Shown piece after piece: positions 1 to 7,833 of a stretch of 64,000 nucleotides of DNA. Source of the stretch: Actinomadura mexicana (lineage in GTDB: Bacteria > Actinomycetota > Actinomycetes > Streptosporangiales > Streptosporangiaceae). The translations under genes were made by a program, and so were the position numbers. Within the stretch, counting starts at the first letter, position 1, and every line of letters starts with the position of its first letter. The notes under the pieces are model-generated. The model ran no database searches and was not told the origin of the DNA. It saw only the letters and a program-made list of their open reading frames with translations. The stretch spans positions 1-64,000 of the forward strand of contig NZ_FZNP01000021.1 of NCBI RefSeq assembly GCF_900188105.1, written 5' to 3'.

Positions 1-95
1 AACACCCGGTCCCATCCCGAACCCGGAAGTTAAGCCCTTCAGCGCCGATGGTACTGCATGGGAGACCGTGTGGGAGAGTAGGACACCGCCGGACT
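1..95 (+). rRNA. rrf: 5S ribosomal RNA, 3' portion (5' end outside window)
   Basis: Bases 11-29 (CCCATCCCGAACCCGGAAG), 42-57 (GCGCCGATGGTACTGC) and 72-82 (GGGAGAGTAGG) are the conserved blocks of bacterial 5S rRNA in the right order. About 25 bases of the 5' end are missing because the window begins inside the gene. A strong terminator follows within about 10 bases, so this is the end of an rRNA operon whose 16S and 23S genes should lie to the left. The exact 3' end (94-96) is estimated. Confidence 0.95.
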
Positions 96-104
96 CATAT
101 TGCA

Positions 105-143
105 GAAAGGCCCCGCCGTTACCGGCGGGGCCTTTCTCATTTT
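105..143 (+). terminator. rRNA operon terminator
   Basis: A perfect 14-bp inverted repeat (105-118 with 123-136) closes on a TTAC tetraloop and is followed by a T-rich tail (TTTCTCATTTT). It lies directly behind the 5S gene, as expected for an intrinsic terminator of an rRNA operon. Confidence 0.93.
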
Positions 144-626
144 GCCGGAGCGTCTCGGCGAAGAATGGTCGTGGTCGTCGTCTCCAGGCTCGATGATCAG
201 CGAATCGGTACGACGGACCGCGAGGCACGGAGGCCGGCCATACGACGGCGTGCTGCTGGTCTGACGTGACTTCGTTGTGAAGGTTCAGCCGTCGGCACGG
301 CCCGGGGCACGACAGATCGGCCTTGGTTCGACCTGGCCTCGCGCGCCGATCGCCAAGTGGACGTGCGATGAGCCGGTCGATGATAGGTGCCTGGCGCTGG
401 TCGTGCATGTCTGCTGGGCCGCCAGGTCTCATGCGTCTTTGGTGCCGGGTCTCCCCCTTCGGGCTCCCCGGCAAGATCAGTCGCGCTGGGTGGCTGCCGC
501 TTGCCAGCAGGACGAGGCCCTGGTGGCGACGCTGCCGAAGGTGCGCGGCGGGGGCCGGCTGTTTCCGCGGGCCCGGCGGGATGTCCGCGCGAAGCGCGAC
601 GAGCCGCCGAACGGAGGGCGCTACAG
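144..626. other. no recognisable gene
   Basis: Several overlapping frames are open here (for example 277-630 on the plus strand), but their translations are rich in Arg, Pro and Ala and show no domain, ribosome binding site or relative that I recognise. No tRNA cloverleaf was found. It may be intergenic sequence or a heavily decayed gene between the rRNA operon and the minus-strand gene that ends at 627. Confidence 0.5.
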
Positions 627-1139
627 CTAGCCGGCGGGGGCGTCAGTCAGGACCTTCGCGTAGTTGGAGAGCGAGCGGTTGTAGCGGGGGAGATGGCGGG
701 ACAGGGCGCCCAGTGCGAGGCCGGCCGCCTCGCGTTCGCGTCCGACGTCGGTGAGCGCGAGCGCGAGGAACGCGGTGACGGCGTCGTCGAGTTCGTCCGA
801 GCCGGCCTCGCGTTCCGCGCTCAGGAGGGTGACGCTCTCTTCGGCGCGGCCGAGATTGCGGAGCGTGCTGGCGTACTGGATCGTGGCCTGCCTGCGCCGC
901 GCTTCGGGGAGCCCCGCGGCGAAGGCCCGCCGGTAGTGGTCGGCGGCCTTCGCCTCGTTGCCGATCGAGTCGTGCGCGGACGCCAGCTCGTACTCGCCGA
1001 CGGCGTCGCCGGGCGGAAGCTCGGCGGTCAGGGCTTCGACCTTCCCGAGGAAGTCTCCGGGGTCGTGGTCGTCGAAGGCGTCCCAGAGGTCGCCCATGCG
1101 CTGCTCCCAGCCGGGCGCGGGGTTGATCATGATCGTCAT
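627..1139 (-). CDS. tetratricopeptide-repeat protein
   Basis: A 170-residue soluble protein made almost entirely of paired amphipathic helices with TPR-like spacing of small and aromatic residues, for example DHYRRAFAAGL near residue 66 and ATIQYASTLRNLGRAEES near 84. It lacks a signal peptide or membrane segment. TPR arrays mediate protein-protein contacts; no catalytic role is suggested. Its ATG overlaps the stop codon of the P450 gene upstream as ATGA (1136-1139), so the two should be co-transcribed and translationally coupled. A partner or regulatory role beside the P450 is inference. Several actinobacterial proteins of this length and architecture exist, but the cellular role is unknown to me. 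Confidence 0.8.
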   Translation of the reverse strand: MTIMINPAPGWEQRMGDLWDAFDDHDPGDFLGKVEALTAELPPGDAVGEYELASAHDSIGNEAKAADHYRRAFAAGLPEARRRQATIQYASTLRNLGRAEESVTLLSAEREAGSDELDDAVTAFLALALTDVGREREAAGLALGALSRHLPRYNRSLSNYAKVLTDAPAG

Positions 1140-2404
1140 GATACGGTCACCGGTCCCCGTTCCGGGGCGGCGAGGTCGAGGCAGAGCGCGGCCGGATGCC
1201 GGATCGACGTGCCGGTGTTCCAGACGACGTCGTGCGGTGCGTGATGCAGCCGGGCCGCCGGGAAACGGCGGGTGAGCTCCCGCAGGACGACGGCCAGCTC
1301 CAGCCGGGCCAGCGGGGCGCCCAGGCAGACATGTGGGCCGCTTCCGAAGGCGAGGTGGGAGTTCTGGGCGCGCCGGAAGTCGATGTGCTCGGGATCCTCG
1401 AACACGTCCGGGTCGCGGTTGGCGCGTTCGATCGCCGGAATCACCAGGTCGCCCTCCCGCAGTCGAACGCCTCCGAGTTCCACCTCGCGGACGGCCCGGC
1501 GCGGCTGTGCGGATTCGAAGACGGTGCCGGGAGTGGTGCGCAGCAGTTCCTCGACCGCACGGGGAATGTGGTGGGGATGTGCCGCAAGAAGCCGGTAGAG
1601 GGTGTCGCCGCCGTCTTCTCTGGTGGTGAGCAGCCGGAACAGGTGGCCCGCGATCGCGGCGGCGGTGGTCTCCCAGCCCGCGATGACGACACTGGCGGCC
1701 AGGAGCGCCGCCTCCTCCAGGCCGGTCTGCCGGCGGACGGCGTTTCCGGCGATCACGGCGAGGAGGTCGGCTTCCTCAGGGCCGGGTTCCGCGTCCGCCA
1801 TGAGTCCGCCGAGGCGTCCGGCCATGTAGGCGCTCATCTCCAGCATGGCGCGCTCGTTCTCGGCGGCGTGGTCGGCGCCCGTGGAGAGGAACATGTCGCC
1901 CCACGTCCTGAACAGCGGCAGGTCGTCTTCCGGTAACCCCATGGCGCCGCCGATGACGCCGAGCGTGAGGGGCATGGCGAGTTGCTCGTTGACCTCGATC
2001 GGATCGCCCGCCTGGACGAGCGCGTCGAGCAGCCGGGAGGTGAGGCGCTCGACCGAGGGCCGGTACCGGTCGATGCGGGCGGGCGCGAAGGCGTTGGCGA
2101 CCAGGTCGCGGTGCACGCGGTGCTCCCGGCCGTCCCGTGCCAGCATCGTCGGGGACGTGCGCGGATAGGGCGGGATCGCGTCGGCCCCCGCGCGGCGGAA
2201 CGTGTCGTGTTCGCGCAGGACGCGCAGGCAGTCCGCGTGCCCGGTGACGAGGAACGCCTCATGCCCTTCTGGAAGCCGGACACGGGTGACGGGTGCGAGC
2301 CCGTTGTAGAGGGCGGACAACCCCATCGGGTCGGTGGGCCGGTGCCCGTCGACCGGAACGTCCTGACAGGGGAACGGGTAGCGCGGAAGATCGGTCGCTG
2401 TCAC
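1136..2404 (-). CDS. cytochrome P450 (class I, bacterial)
   Basis: A heme-thiolate monooxygenase of about 422 residues, a normal length for a soluble bacterial P450. The heme motif FGSGPHVCLG carries the proximal Cys at about residue 360. The I-helix oxygen-activation motif is AGWETT, and an ExxR-type helix (EELLRTTPG region) precedes it in the usual order. It needs a separate ferredoxin and reductase, neither of which is seen nearby; the substrate cannot be told. I chose the GTG at 2404 because GAGGAG sits 5-6 bases upstream and the protein then starts with a normal P450 N-terminus (TATDLPRYPFP). The open frame extends to 2911, but that extension is low-complexity and lacks a good start. It is translationally coupled to the TPR gene. 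Confidence 0.93.
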   Translation of the reverse strand: MTATDLPRYPFPCQDVPVDGHRPTDPMGLSALYNGLAPVTRVRLPEGHEAFLVTGHADCLRVLREHDTFRRAGADAIPPYPRTSPTMLARDGREHRVHRDLVANAFAPARIDRYRPSVERLTSRLLDALVQAGDPIEVNEQLAMPLTLGVIGGAMGLPEDDLPLFRTWGDMFLSTGADHAAENERAMLEMSAYMAGRLGGLMADAEPGPEEADLLAVIAGNAVRRQTGLEEAALLAASVVIAGWETTAAAIAGHLFRLLTTREDGGDTLYRLLAAHPHHIPRAVEELLRTTPGTVFESAQPRRAVREVELGGVRLREGDLVIPAIERANRDPDVFEDPEHIDFRRAQNSHLAFGSGPHVCLGAPLARLELAVVLRELTRRFPAARLHHAPHDVVWNTGTSIRHPAALCLDLAAPERGPVTVS

Positions 2405-2922
2405 ATCGCTCCTCGCGGCTCTCGCCGAGGCGTTTGATCTGTCTGCCTCGAAAGTCGGCGGCACCCCTGCGCCTGTCAACCCGGACGAGTTCGATGTGGC
2501 GTCGGCGACACATGGGGTCGGCGCAACCCGCGCGCAGCGTGGGATGCGGCAGGATTGGACCTCCCGGCCACGGTCGGGATCATGGTCGCGCCGGTGCCAA
2601 CCCACACATCTCGCACCGGCGCGGCCGCCGGCTCGCAGATCAGACGTCGGCTGCACGGTCCTCGGCGGCGCCGAGTCGTTCGTCGGGCGTCGCGGCGCTC
2701 CGGCAAGTCTGAAGGGTTCCGAGGCCCCGGTGCGCAGGCTCTGCAGGAAGCCGGAGCGTGCCGGGCCCGGTTGGCCCGTGGCCGTGCTACTCCTGCCATC
2801 GGCGCGGGCGCCAGCGCAGACGTCGCCAGCGTTCGGCGGTGTGAACAGGCGATGCCAGACAGACTTGGCCCCGGCGCGGATTGGACCTGTTCCCTGGCAA
2901 GACCGGGTCATAACGTCCGCCC
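2405..2922. other. 518-bp region between divergent genes, no gene seen
   Basis: This is the space between the divergent P450 and secreted-peptidase genes. Open frames on both strands (such as 2476-2799 minus) read as Arg/Pro/Ala-rich shadow translations with no recognisable domain. It should contain the promoters of both flanking genes; the only element I can place is the -10 hexamer at 2911. Confidence 0.5.
2911..2916 (+). promoter_or_regulatory. -10 element for a leaderless start
   Basis: TAACGT ends 6 bases before the ATG at 2923, which places the expected transcription start on or beside the A of ATG. No Shine-Dalgarno sequence is present. No clear -35 hexamer was seen. Confidence 0.5.
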
Positions 2923-3948
2923 ATGCGTAGCAGACGACGTTTCGCCCTGGCGGCCGTGGCCGCGTTTCCCCTCATGGCCGCCCTGCCGGCGGCGTCCGCC
3001 GCGGACTTTGGCGCGACCGCCGCCGGGACTGTCTTCCACCCCAACCCCGTCCAGCAGCTCGGCGACCAGTCCCTGACCGACGCGAAGGACGCCGACTACG
3101 CGGCCCTCGCGCCCGCCTACCGGCAGGTGACCCTCACCGACCTCGACGGGTCCGGCTCGCTCACCGGGCGGTACGTGCGGGTGAAGAGCGAGACCGGCAA
3201 GGCCGCCCGGATCGACGCCGGCGCGCTGCCCGCCTACCACCGCGACTCTGACCAGTTCGAGCAGGTGATGGGCTACTACTGGGTGACGGCCGCGCAGCGG
3301 TACTTGCAGCACCTCGGGTTCGGGTCCGGTCTGCGCCCCGTGAACCAGCGGCAGATCGAGCTGCGGATCAACCAGTACGGCGGTGACAACTCCTTCTTCC
3401 GCGGCGACAAGGCGAACATCACGCTCGGCAAGGGCGGTGTGGACGACGCCGAGGACGCCGAGGTGATCGTCCACGAGTACGGCCACTCCGTGCAGGACGG
3501 CCAGGTCGCCGGGTTCGGGACGAACCTGGAGTCGGGCGCGATCGGGGAGGCGTTCGGCGACTACCTGGCGGTGGCGGTCACCGGTTGGGCGACCGGTACG
3601 CCGTCCAGGACCCCGGAGCCGTGCGTCGCCGACTGGGACTCGGTGTCCTACACGTCCGGGCCCGCGCACTGCCTGCGGAGGCTGGACGGGACGAAGCAAT
3701 ACCCCGAGGACATGGCCGGCGAGGTCCACGCCGACGGCGAGATCTGGTCGCGGGCCCTGTGGGACATCCGGCAGGCGCTCGGCGACGCCCGGGCGAGCAC
3801 GCTGATCGTCGAGGCGCAGTTCGCGTTCGCGCCGGACACCTCGTTCAAGGCCGCCGCCGAGGCGACCGCCGCCGCGGCGCAGCGCCTCTACGGCGCGACG
3901 GCCGCGCGGGCCGCGCGGGAGGCGTTCGCCGCTCGGGGCATCCTGTGA
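2923..3948 (+). CDS. secreted zinc metallopeptidase (gluzincin, M4/M36-like)
   Basis: A 341-residue protein with a clear Sec signal: RSRRR, a hydrophobic core, then an Ala-x-Ala cleavage site near residue 26 (ASAADFG). The zinc motif HEYGH (HExxH, about residue 185) and the downstream third-ligand segment GEAFGDYLA (E and D spaced as in gluzincins) identify a thermolysin/fungalysin-type endopeptidase fold. It is shorter than full fungalysins because it lacks a long pro-domain, so it may be a compact secreted form. The peptidase would act outside the cell; its substrate is unknown. It stands alone, with a LysE-type gene following after 56 bases from its own promoter. Confidence 0.85.
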   Translation: MRSRRRFALAAVAAFPLMAALPAASAADFGATAAGTVFHPNPVQQLGDQSLTDAKDADYAALAPAYRQVTLTDLDGSGSLTGRYVRVKSETGKAARIDAGALPAYHRDSDQFEQVMGYYWVTAAQRYLQHLGFGSGLRPVNQRQIELRINQYGGDNSFFRGDKANITLGKGGVDDAEDAEVIVHEYGHSVQDGQVAGFGTNLESGAIGEAFGDYLAVAVTGWATGTPSRTPEPCVADWDSVSYTSGPAHCLRRLDGTKQYPEDMAGEVHADGEIWSRALWDIRQALGDARASTLIVEAQFAFAPDTSFKAAAEATAAAAQRLYGATAARAAREAFAARGIL

Positions 3949-3992
3949 CCGCGTGATCGTCAGGGGGCGTGGTGCGGCCGGGACGGGCGTCG

Positions 3993-3998
3993 TAGCAT
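3993..3998 (+). promoter_or_regulatory. -10 element for a leaderless start
   Basis: TAGCAT is followed by 6 bases and then the ATG of the LysE-family gene at 4005. There is no Shine-Dalgarno sequence in the gap. Confidence 0.55.
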
Positions 3999-4004
3999 TC
4001 GCTC

Positions 4005-4628
4005 ATGATCGCGGCCGCACTCGCCTTCGCCCTCGCAGCGATGATCGTCAACGTGGTGCCGGGGCTCGACACGTTCCTGGTGCTGCGGACCTCGGTCACG
4101 CGGGGACGCGGCTGCGGGCTGGCCGCGGCGCTCGGCGTCATGGCCGGATGCGCGGTGTGGGGGCTCGCCACGGCGGCCGGGCTGACCGCTCTGCTGACCG
4201 CGTCGCACGCCGCGTACACCGCGGTGCGCGTCTGCGGCGCCGCCTACCTGGTGTGGCTCGGGGCGACGGCGCTCTGGCGTGTCAGGAGGAAGACCGAGGC
4301 CGAACCTCCGGAGCCCGTCGTGGACGCGGGACGGCGTGCGGCCTTCCGCGCCGGGGTCGGGACCAACCTGCTCAACCCCAAGGCGGGCGTCTTCTACATG
4401 AGCCTCGTGCCGCAGTTCATGCCGCACGGGGCGCCGGTGTTCGGCACGACGGTCCTGTTCACCGCGATCGACGTGGCCGAGCTGGCTCTCTGGTTCTGGA
4501 TCGTGTCGGGCGCGGCCGCAGCCCTGGGGGAGCGGCTGCGGCGCCCGTCTTTCCGGCGGCGGATGGAGCGGCTCAGCGGGGTCGCCTTCCTCGGCTTCGC
4601 CGCGCACCTGCTGGCCGACCGGCCCTGA
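4005..4628 (+). CDS. LysE/RhtB-family amino acid exporter
   Basis: A 207-residue membrane protein with about six hydrophobic segments. It carries the family N-terminus with the NVVPGLDTFLVL segment (Pro-Gly-Pro-like turn in TM1), the first-loop GRGCGLAAALGVMAGC stretch, and GTNLLNPKAGVFYMSLVPQF at about 118-137, the characteristic NPK motif. Members export lysine, arginine, threonine, homoserine lactones or similar small amino-compounds across the inner membrane. The substrate cannot be predicted. It appears monocistronic, from a leaderless promoter, between the peptidase and the MurA-like gene. Confidence 0.92.
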   Translation: MIAAALAFALAAMIVNVVPGLDTFLVLRTSVTRGRGCGLAAALGVMAGCAVWGLATAAGLTALLTASHAAYTAVRVCGAAYLVWLGATALWRVRRKTEAEPPEPVVDAGRRAAFRAGVGTNLLNPKAGVFYMSLVPQFMPHGAPVFGTTVLFTAIDVAELALWFWIVSGAAAALGERLRRPSFRRRMERLSGVAFLGFAAHLLADRP

Positions 4629-4701
4629 CCGGGTGATCGTCGTCACCGGGTCGGGGTGCCGGGGTTGCGGCGAAATCGGTGGGCCGCCGTCCCGGACGCC
4701 G

Positions 4702-4707
4702 TAGGCT
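4702..4707 (+). promoter_or_regulatory. -10 element for a leaderless start
   Basis: TAGGCT ends 6 bases before the GTG start at 4714 and no Shine-Dalgarno sequence is present, which supports both the GTG start and a leaderless transcript. Confidence 0.55.
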
Positions 4708-4713
4708 GCTCGG

Positions 4714-6015
4714 GTGACTGAGAAGCTGTGGCACATCGAGCCGTCGGGGCCGCTTCGCGGGGACGTCACCGTGCGCGGGGCGAAGAACGCGGTCAGCAAG
4801 CACATGGTCGCGGCGATGCTCGGGGACGGGCCGAGCACGATCGGCAACGCGCCGGACGTCGGTGAGGTCGGCATCACGGCGGGCATGCTGGAGCACGTCG
4901 GGATGACCGTGGAGCGGTCCGGCGGCGATGTGACGGTCGTGCCGGGACCGGTGTCGGACCCGAGCGTCGGCAAGGCGTTCACCGGCCTGAACCGCATCCC
5001 GATCCTGATGCTGGGCCCGCTGCTGCACCTGGCCGGTGAGGCGTTCGTGCCGCTGGTCGGGGGCGACCCGATCGGGCGGCGGCCGGTCGACTTCCACGTG
5101 GAGGCGCTGCGGGCGTTCGGGGCCGAGGTGTCGCACGCGTCCGACGGGATCCACGCGCACGCCACGCGCCTGGTCGGGACGCGCATCGAACTGCCGTACC
5201 CGAGCGTCGGCGCCACCGAGACGGTGCTGCTGGCGGCGGTGCGCGCCGAGGGGAAGACCGTCATCCGCAACGCGGCGACCGAGCCGGAGATCACCGAGCT
5301 GGCGCTGTTCCTGCAGCGGATGGGCGCGCGGATCTCCTTCGCCCCCGACCGGCGCATCGTCGTGGAGGGCGTCGAGCGGCTGAGCGGCGCGCAGACGCGG
5401 CTGGGCGGCGACCGGATCGAGGCGTTCTCCTACCTGGTCGCGGGTCTGGTGACGGGGGGCGAGGTGCGGGTGCACGGGTGCCCGCAGGACCGGCTGGTCA
5501 CCGCCATCACGACGCTGACCAGGATGGGCGCCGAGTTCAAGATCACCGACGACTGGATCATGGCGTCCGCGCCCCACGGCCTGCGCCCCGCGGCGGTGCA
5601 GACCGACACCCACCCCGGGTTCGCGACCGACTGGCAGACGCCGCTGATGGTGCTGTTCACCCAGGCGGACGGCATGTCGGTGCTGCACGAGACCGTGTAC
5701 GAGAACCGGCTCGCCTACGTCCCGGCGCTGCAGAGCATGGGCGCGGAGATCGAGGTCTACGACACGTGCCTGGGCGGTCCCGCCTGCCGGTACCACGACA
5801 CGGCGGCGCTGCACTCGGCGGTGGTGCGCGGGGTGTCCAAGCTCCGCGGCGGCGACGTGACCATGCCCGACATCCGGGCCGGGTTCTCGGCGGTCCTTGC
5901 GGCGGCGGTCGCGGAAGGACCGTCCACGCTCCGGGGCGTGCACCACATCGAGCGCGGCTACCACCATCCCGTCGAGCAGTTCCGGACGCTGGGCCTGTCG
6001 CTGCGGGCGGGCTAG
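4714..6015 (+). CDS. murA: MurA-family enolpyruvyl transferase with Asp at the active-site Cys position
   Basis: A 433-residue two-domain enolpyruvyl transferase that matches UDP-GlcNAc 1-carboxyvinyltransferase, which adds enolpyruvate from PEP to UDP-GlcNAc in the first committed step of peptidoglycan synthesis in the cytoplasm. Visible family residues are the GAKNA Lys/Asn loop near residue 23, the catalytic loop GGDPIGRRPVDFH with Asp118 where E. coli has Cys115, TDWQTPL with the conserved Asp, and the C-terminal DIRAGFSA and HIERGY segments. Asp at this site is known from Mycobacterium MurA and gives intrinsic fosfomycin insensitivity. The sequence around the loop (GLNRIPILMLGPL) departs from canonical actinobacterial MurA, so this could be a second, paralogous MurA. 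Its TAG stop shares the CTAG tetranucleotide with the convergent gene. Confidence 0.85.
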   Translation: MTEKLWHIEPSGPLRGDVTVRGAKNAVSKHMVAAMLGDGPSTIGNAPDVGEVGITAGMLEHVGMTVERSGGDVTVVPGPVSDPSVGKAFTGLNRIPILMLGPLLHLAGEAFVPLVGGDPIGRRPVDFHVEALRAFGAEVSHASDGIHAHATRLVGTRIELPYPSVGATETVLLAAVRAEGKTVIRNAATEPEITELALFLQRMGARISFAPDRRIVVEGVERLSGAQTRLGGDRIEAFSYLVAGLVTGGEVRVHGCPQDRLVTAITTLTRMGAEFKITDDWIMASAPHGLRPAAVQTDTHPGFATDWQTPLMVLFTQADGMSVLHETVYENRLAYVPALQSMGAEIEVYDTCLGGPACRYHDTAALHSAVVRGVSKLRGGDVTMPDIRAGFSAVLAAAVAEGPSTLRGVHHIERGYHHPVEQFRTLGLSLRAG

Positions 6016-6551
6016 GACGGACGGCCGGAGGCCGGAATCGTCCGGGGCCAGGTGAAGGTGAGCGACCCGCCGACGGGCAGGTCGTGCCAGAGCGGCGCCA
6101 GCTCGTCCAGCCTCGCCAGGACGCGGTCCACCGCTGGCCTGTCCCCGGCCGGGATCGGCCGGCGCTCGGCCCAGGCGGGGGTCTGCGCCCCGGCGCGGCG
6201 GCGCCAGGCGATGTCGCACAGGCCCGCCAGGTATTCGGACCTCTCCATGTCGCCGCGGTCGGACCGGCTGAGGAACGCCTCCCGCTTCTTCAGCCGGCGC
6301 CGCTCCCTGGCCCGCCGCCGCGGATCGCCGGGCGTTTCGTCCGTCTCGGTGAAGTCGCCGCCGCCCGCCGCGGCCCGTCCGAACACGCCGGACGTGAGGC
6401 CCGTCTCCGCTTCGGCCAGGTAGTGGACGAGATCATGCGGGATGTGGTCGTCGTAACCGGGGGCCGGGTCCATCCGGCGCGGCTGCCGGCCCGGGTGCCT
6501 GACGACGGTGGCGTACCGGCGTTCACCCGTCCGCTCGAAACTCACGTCCAT
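6012..6551 (-). CDS. hypothetical actinobacterial protein
   Basis: A 179-residue soluble protein that I do not recognise as a named family. The N-terminal half contains an IPHDLVHYLAE helix, a central basic region (RRRARERRRLKKRE) and a C-terminal part ending in a beta-type SLTFTWP segment. There is no signal peptide, membrane segment or metal-binding pattern. Codon use matches its neighbours, and the gene has a well-formed leaderless promoter, so it is likely real. It converges on the MurA-like gene and the two stop codons overlap. Confidence 0.75.
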   Translation of the reverse strand: MDVSFERTGERRYATVVRHPGRQPRRMDPAPGYDDHIPHDLVHYLAEAETGLTSGVFGRAAAGGGDFTETDETPGDPRRRARERRRLKKREAFLSRSDRGDMERSEYLAGLCDIAWRRRAGAQTPAWAERRPIPAGDRPAVDRVLARLDELAPLWHDLPVGGSLTFTWPRTIPASGRPS

Positions 6552-6557
6552 GCGGCC

Positions 6558-6563
6558 AGGCTA
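6558..6563 (-). promoter_or_regulatory. -10 element for a leaderless start
   Basis: Read on the minus strand, TAGCCT is followed by 6 bases and the ATG at 6551. No Shine-Dalgarno sequence is present. Confidence 0.5.
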
Positions 6564-6629
6564 GGCCGAAGCCTTCCCGCGCCGCATTCCCTTTTCCTAC
6601 GGTGGTGATCGGACGTTCGAGGGGGCGCC

Positions 6630-7784
6630 GTGGAGTTCGACCGGACCGATCCGTACCCGTTCTACGCTCGGGCGCGCGAGGCCCAAGGGCTGACCTTCGT
6701 CCCCGAGCTGGACGCCTGGCTCGTCGCCCGGCACGCCGACGCGCGGGCGGTGCTGCGCGATCCGGAGACCTTTTCCTCGGCGAACGCGATGCGGCCGGAC
6801 GTGATGCCGGGGCCCGAGGCCCTGGCAGTGCTGCAGTCGGTGCCGCAGGGCCGCCCCGTCGTGCTCACGGCGGACGGCGACGACCACCGGAGGGTGCGCG
6901 AGCCGCTGACGCGCGGGCTGTCGTCGAAGCGGGTCGCCGCGGCCCTCCCGTTCATCACACGCCGGGCCCGGGAACTGGTCGCCTCCTTCGCCGGCGACCA
7001 CCGCGTCGAGCTGATGGGACGGTACGCGCGCGTCCTTCCGGGCGAGGTGATCGGGCACATGCTCGGCGTCGACCCCGATGAGGTGCCCGCCCTCATCGAG
7101 GGCAGCTACCGGGCGGAGGACCTCGTCTTCCGGCCGATGAGCACGGACGAGCAGGTCGCAGCCGCCGAGCGGGTCGCGGGCATGAAGCGGGTGCTGGACG
7201 CCCACGTGCGGGACCGGGAGCCGGGGCAGGACCTGTGCGGCGAGATGGCGCGCGCGATCGAGCCGCACGGCACGCTCATCTCCAACCTGCAGAACATCCT
7301 GCTGGCCGGGCACCTGACGACGACGGCGCTCATCGGGACGGCGGTGCTGCACCTGCTGCGGAACCGGGAGCAGTGGGAGCTGCTGTGCGACCGGCCCGAG
7401 CTGGTACCGGCGGCCGTCGAGGAGGCCGCGCGCTACGACACGGCGATCCAGGGGCTCCGCCGGGTCACGACCCGGCCGGTGCGGGTGGCGGGCACCGACC
7501 TGCCCGCGGGTGCCGAGGTCTTCGTGGCCTTCGCGGCCGCCGGGCGCGATCCGGGGGCCCAGGACCGTCCCGACGAGTTCGACATCACCCGCGAGCCGGC
7601 GCGGCACCTGGCGTTCGGGCACGGCGTCCATGCCTGCCCGGGCTCGCAGCTCGCCCGCGCGCAGGTCCGCGTCACGCTGGAGGAGCTGACCGCGCGGCTG
7701 CCGGGCCTGCGCGTCGAGGAGCCGGTGGAGATGCTGCCGAGCCTGATCCACCGCTCGCCCGAGGAGCTGTTCCTTACCTGGTGA
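6630..7784 (+). CDS. cytochrome P450 with atypical I-helix
   Basis: A 384-residue class I P450. The heme loop is FGHGVHACPGSQLAR with the proximal Cys at residue 336. The ExxR helix is present as EEAARYDT. The I-helix motif reads AGHLTT (226-231), so the usual acidic residue before the Thr pair is Leu229. That acid normally assists proton delivery to heme-bound oxygen, so the activity may be altered, as in P450s that use peroxide or act without monooxygenation. The start is GTG at 6630, with a purine-rich CGAGGGGG just upstream. The toroid-fold gene follows 49 bases later and an acyl-CoA ligase after that, on the same strand. Confidence 0.92.
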   Translation: MEFDRTDPYPFYARAREAQGLTFVPELDAWLVARHADARAVLRDPETFSSANAMRPDVMPGPEALAVLQSVPQGRPVVLTADGDDHRRVREPLTRGLSSKRVAAALPFITRRARELVASFAGDHRVELMGRYARVLPGEVIGHMLGVDPDEVPALIEGSYRAEDLVFRPMSTDEQVAAAERVAGMKRVLDAHVRDREPGQDLCGEMARAIEPHGTLISNLQNILLAGHLTTTALIGTAVLHLLRNREQWELLCDRPELVPAAVEEAARYDTAIQGLRRVTTRPVRVAGTDLPAGAEVFVAFAAAGRDPGAQDRPDEFDITREPARHLAFGHGVHACPGSQLARAQVRVTLEELTARLPGLRVEEPVEMLPSLIHRSPEELFLTW

Positions 7785-7833
7785 TGGCCGAAACCTACAA
7801 GACGGGCGCGCCCGCGGCGGCCACGCTGGAGGC

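Noticed and set aside
48..630. Open frames of 73-143 codons after the 5S gene
   Set aside because: Translations are Arg/Pro-rich without domains, overlap each other and the 5S gene, and lack ribosome binding sites.
4573..6219. A 548-codon antisense frame over the MurA-like gene
   Set aside because: Shadow of a well-supported coding gene; no recognisable domain.
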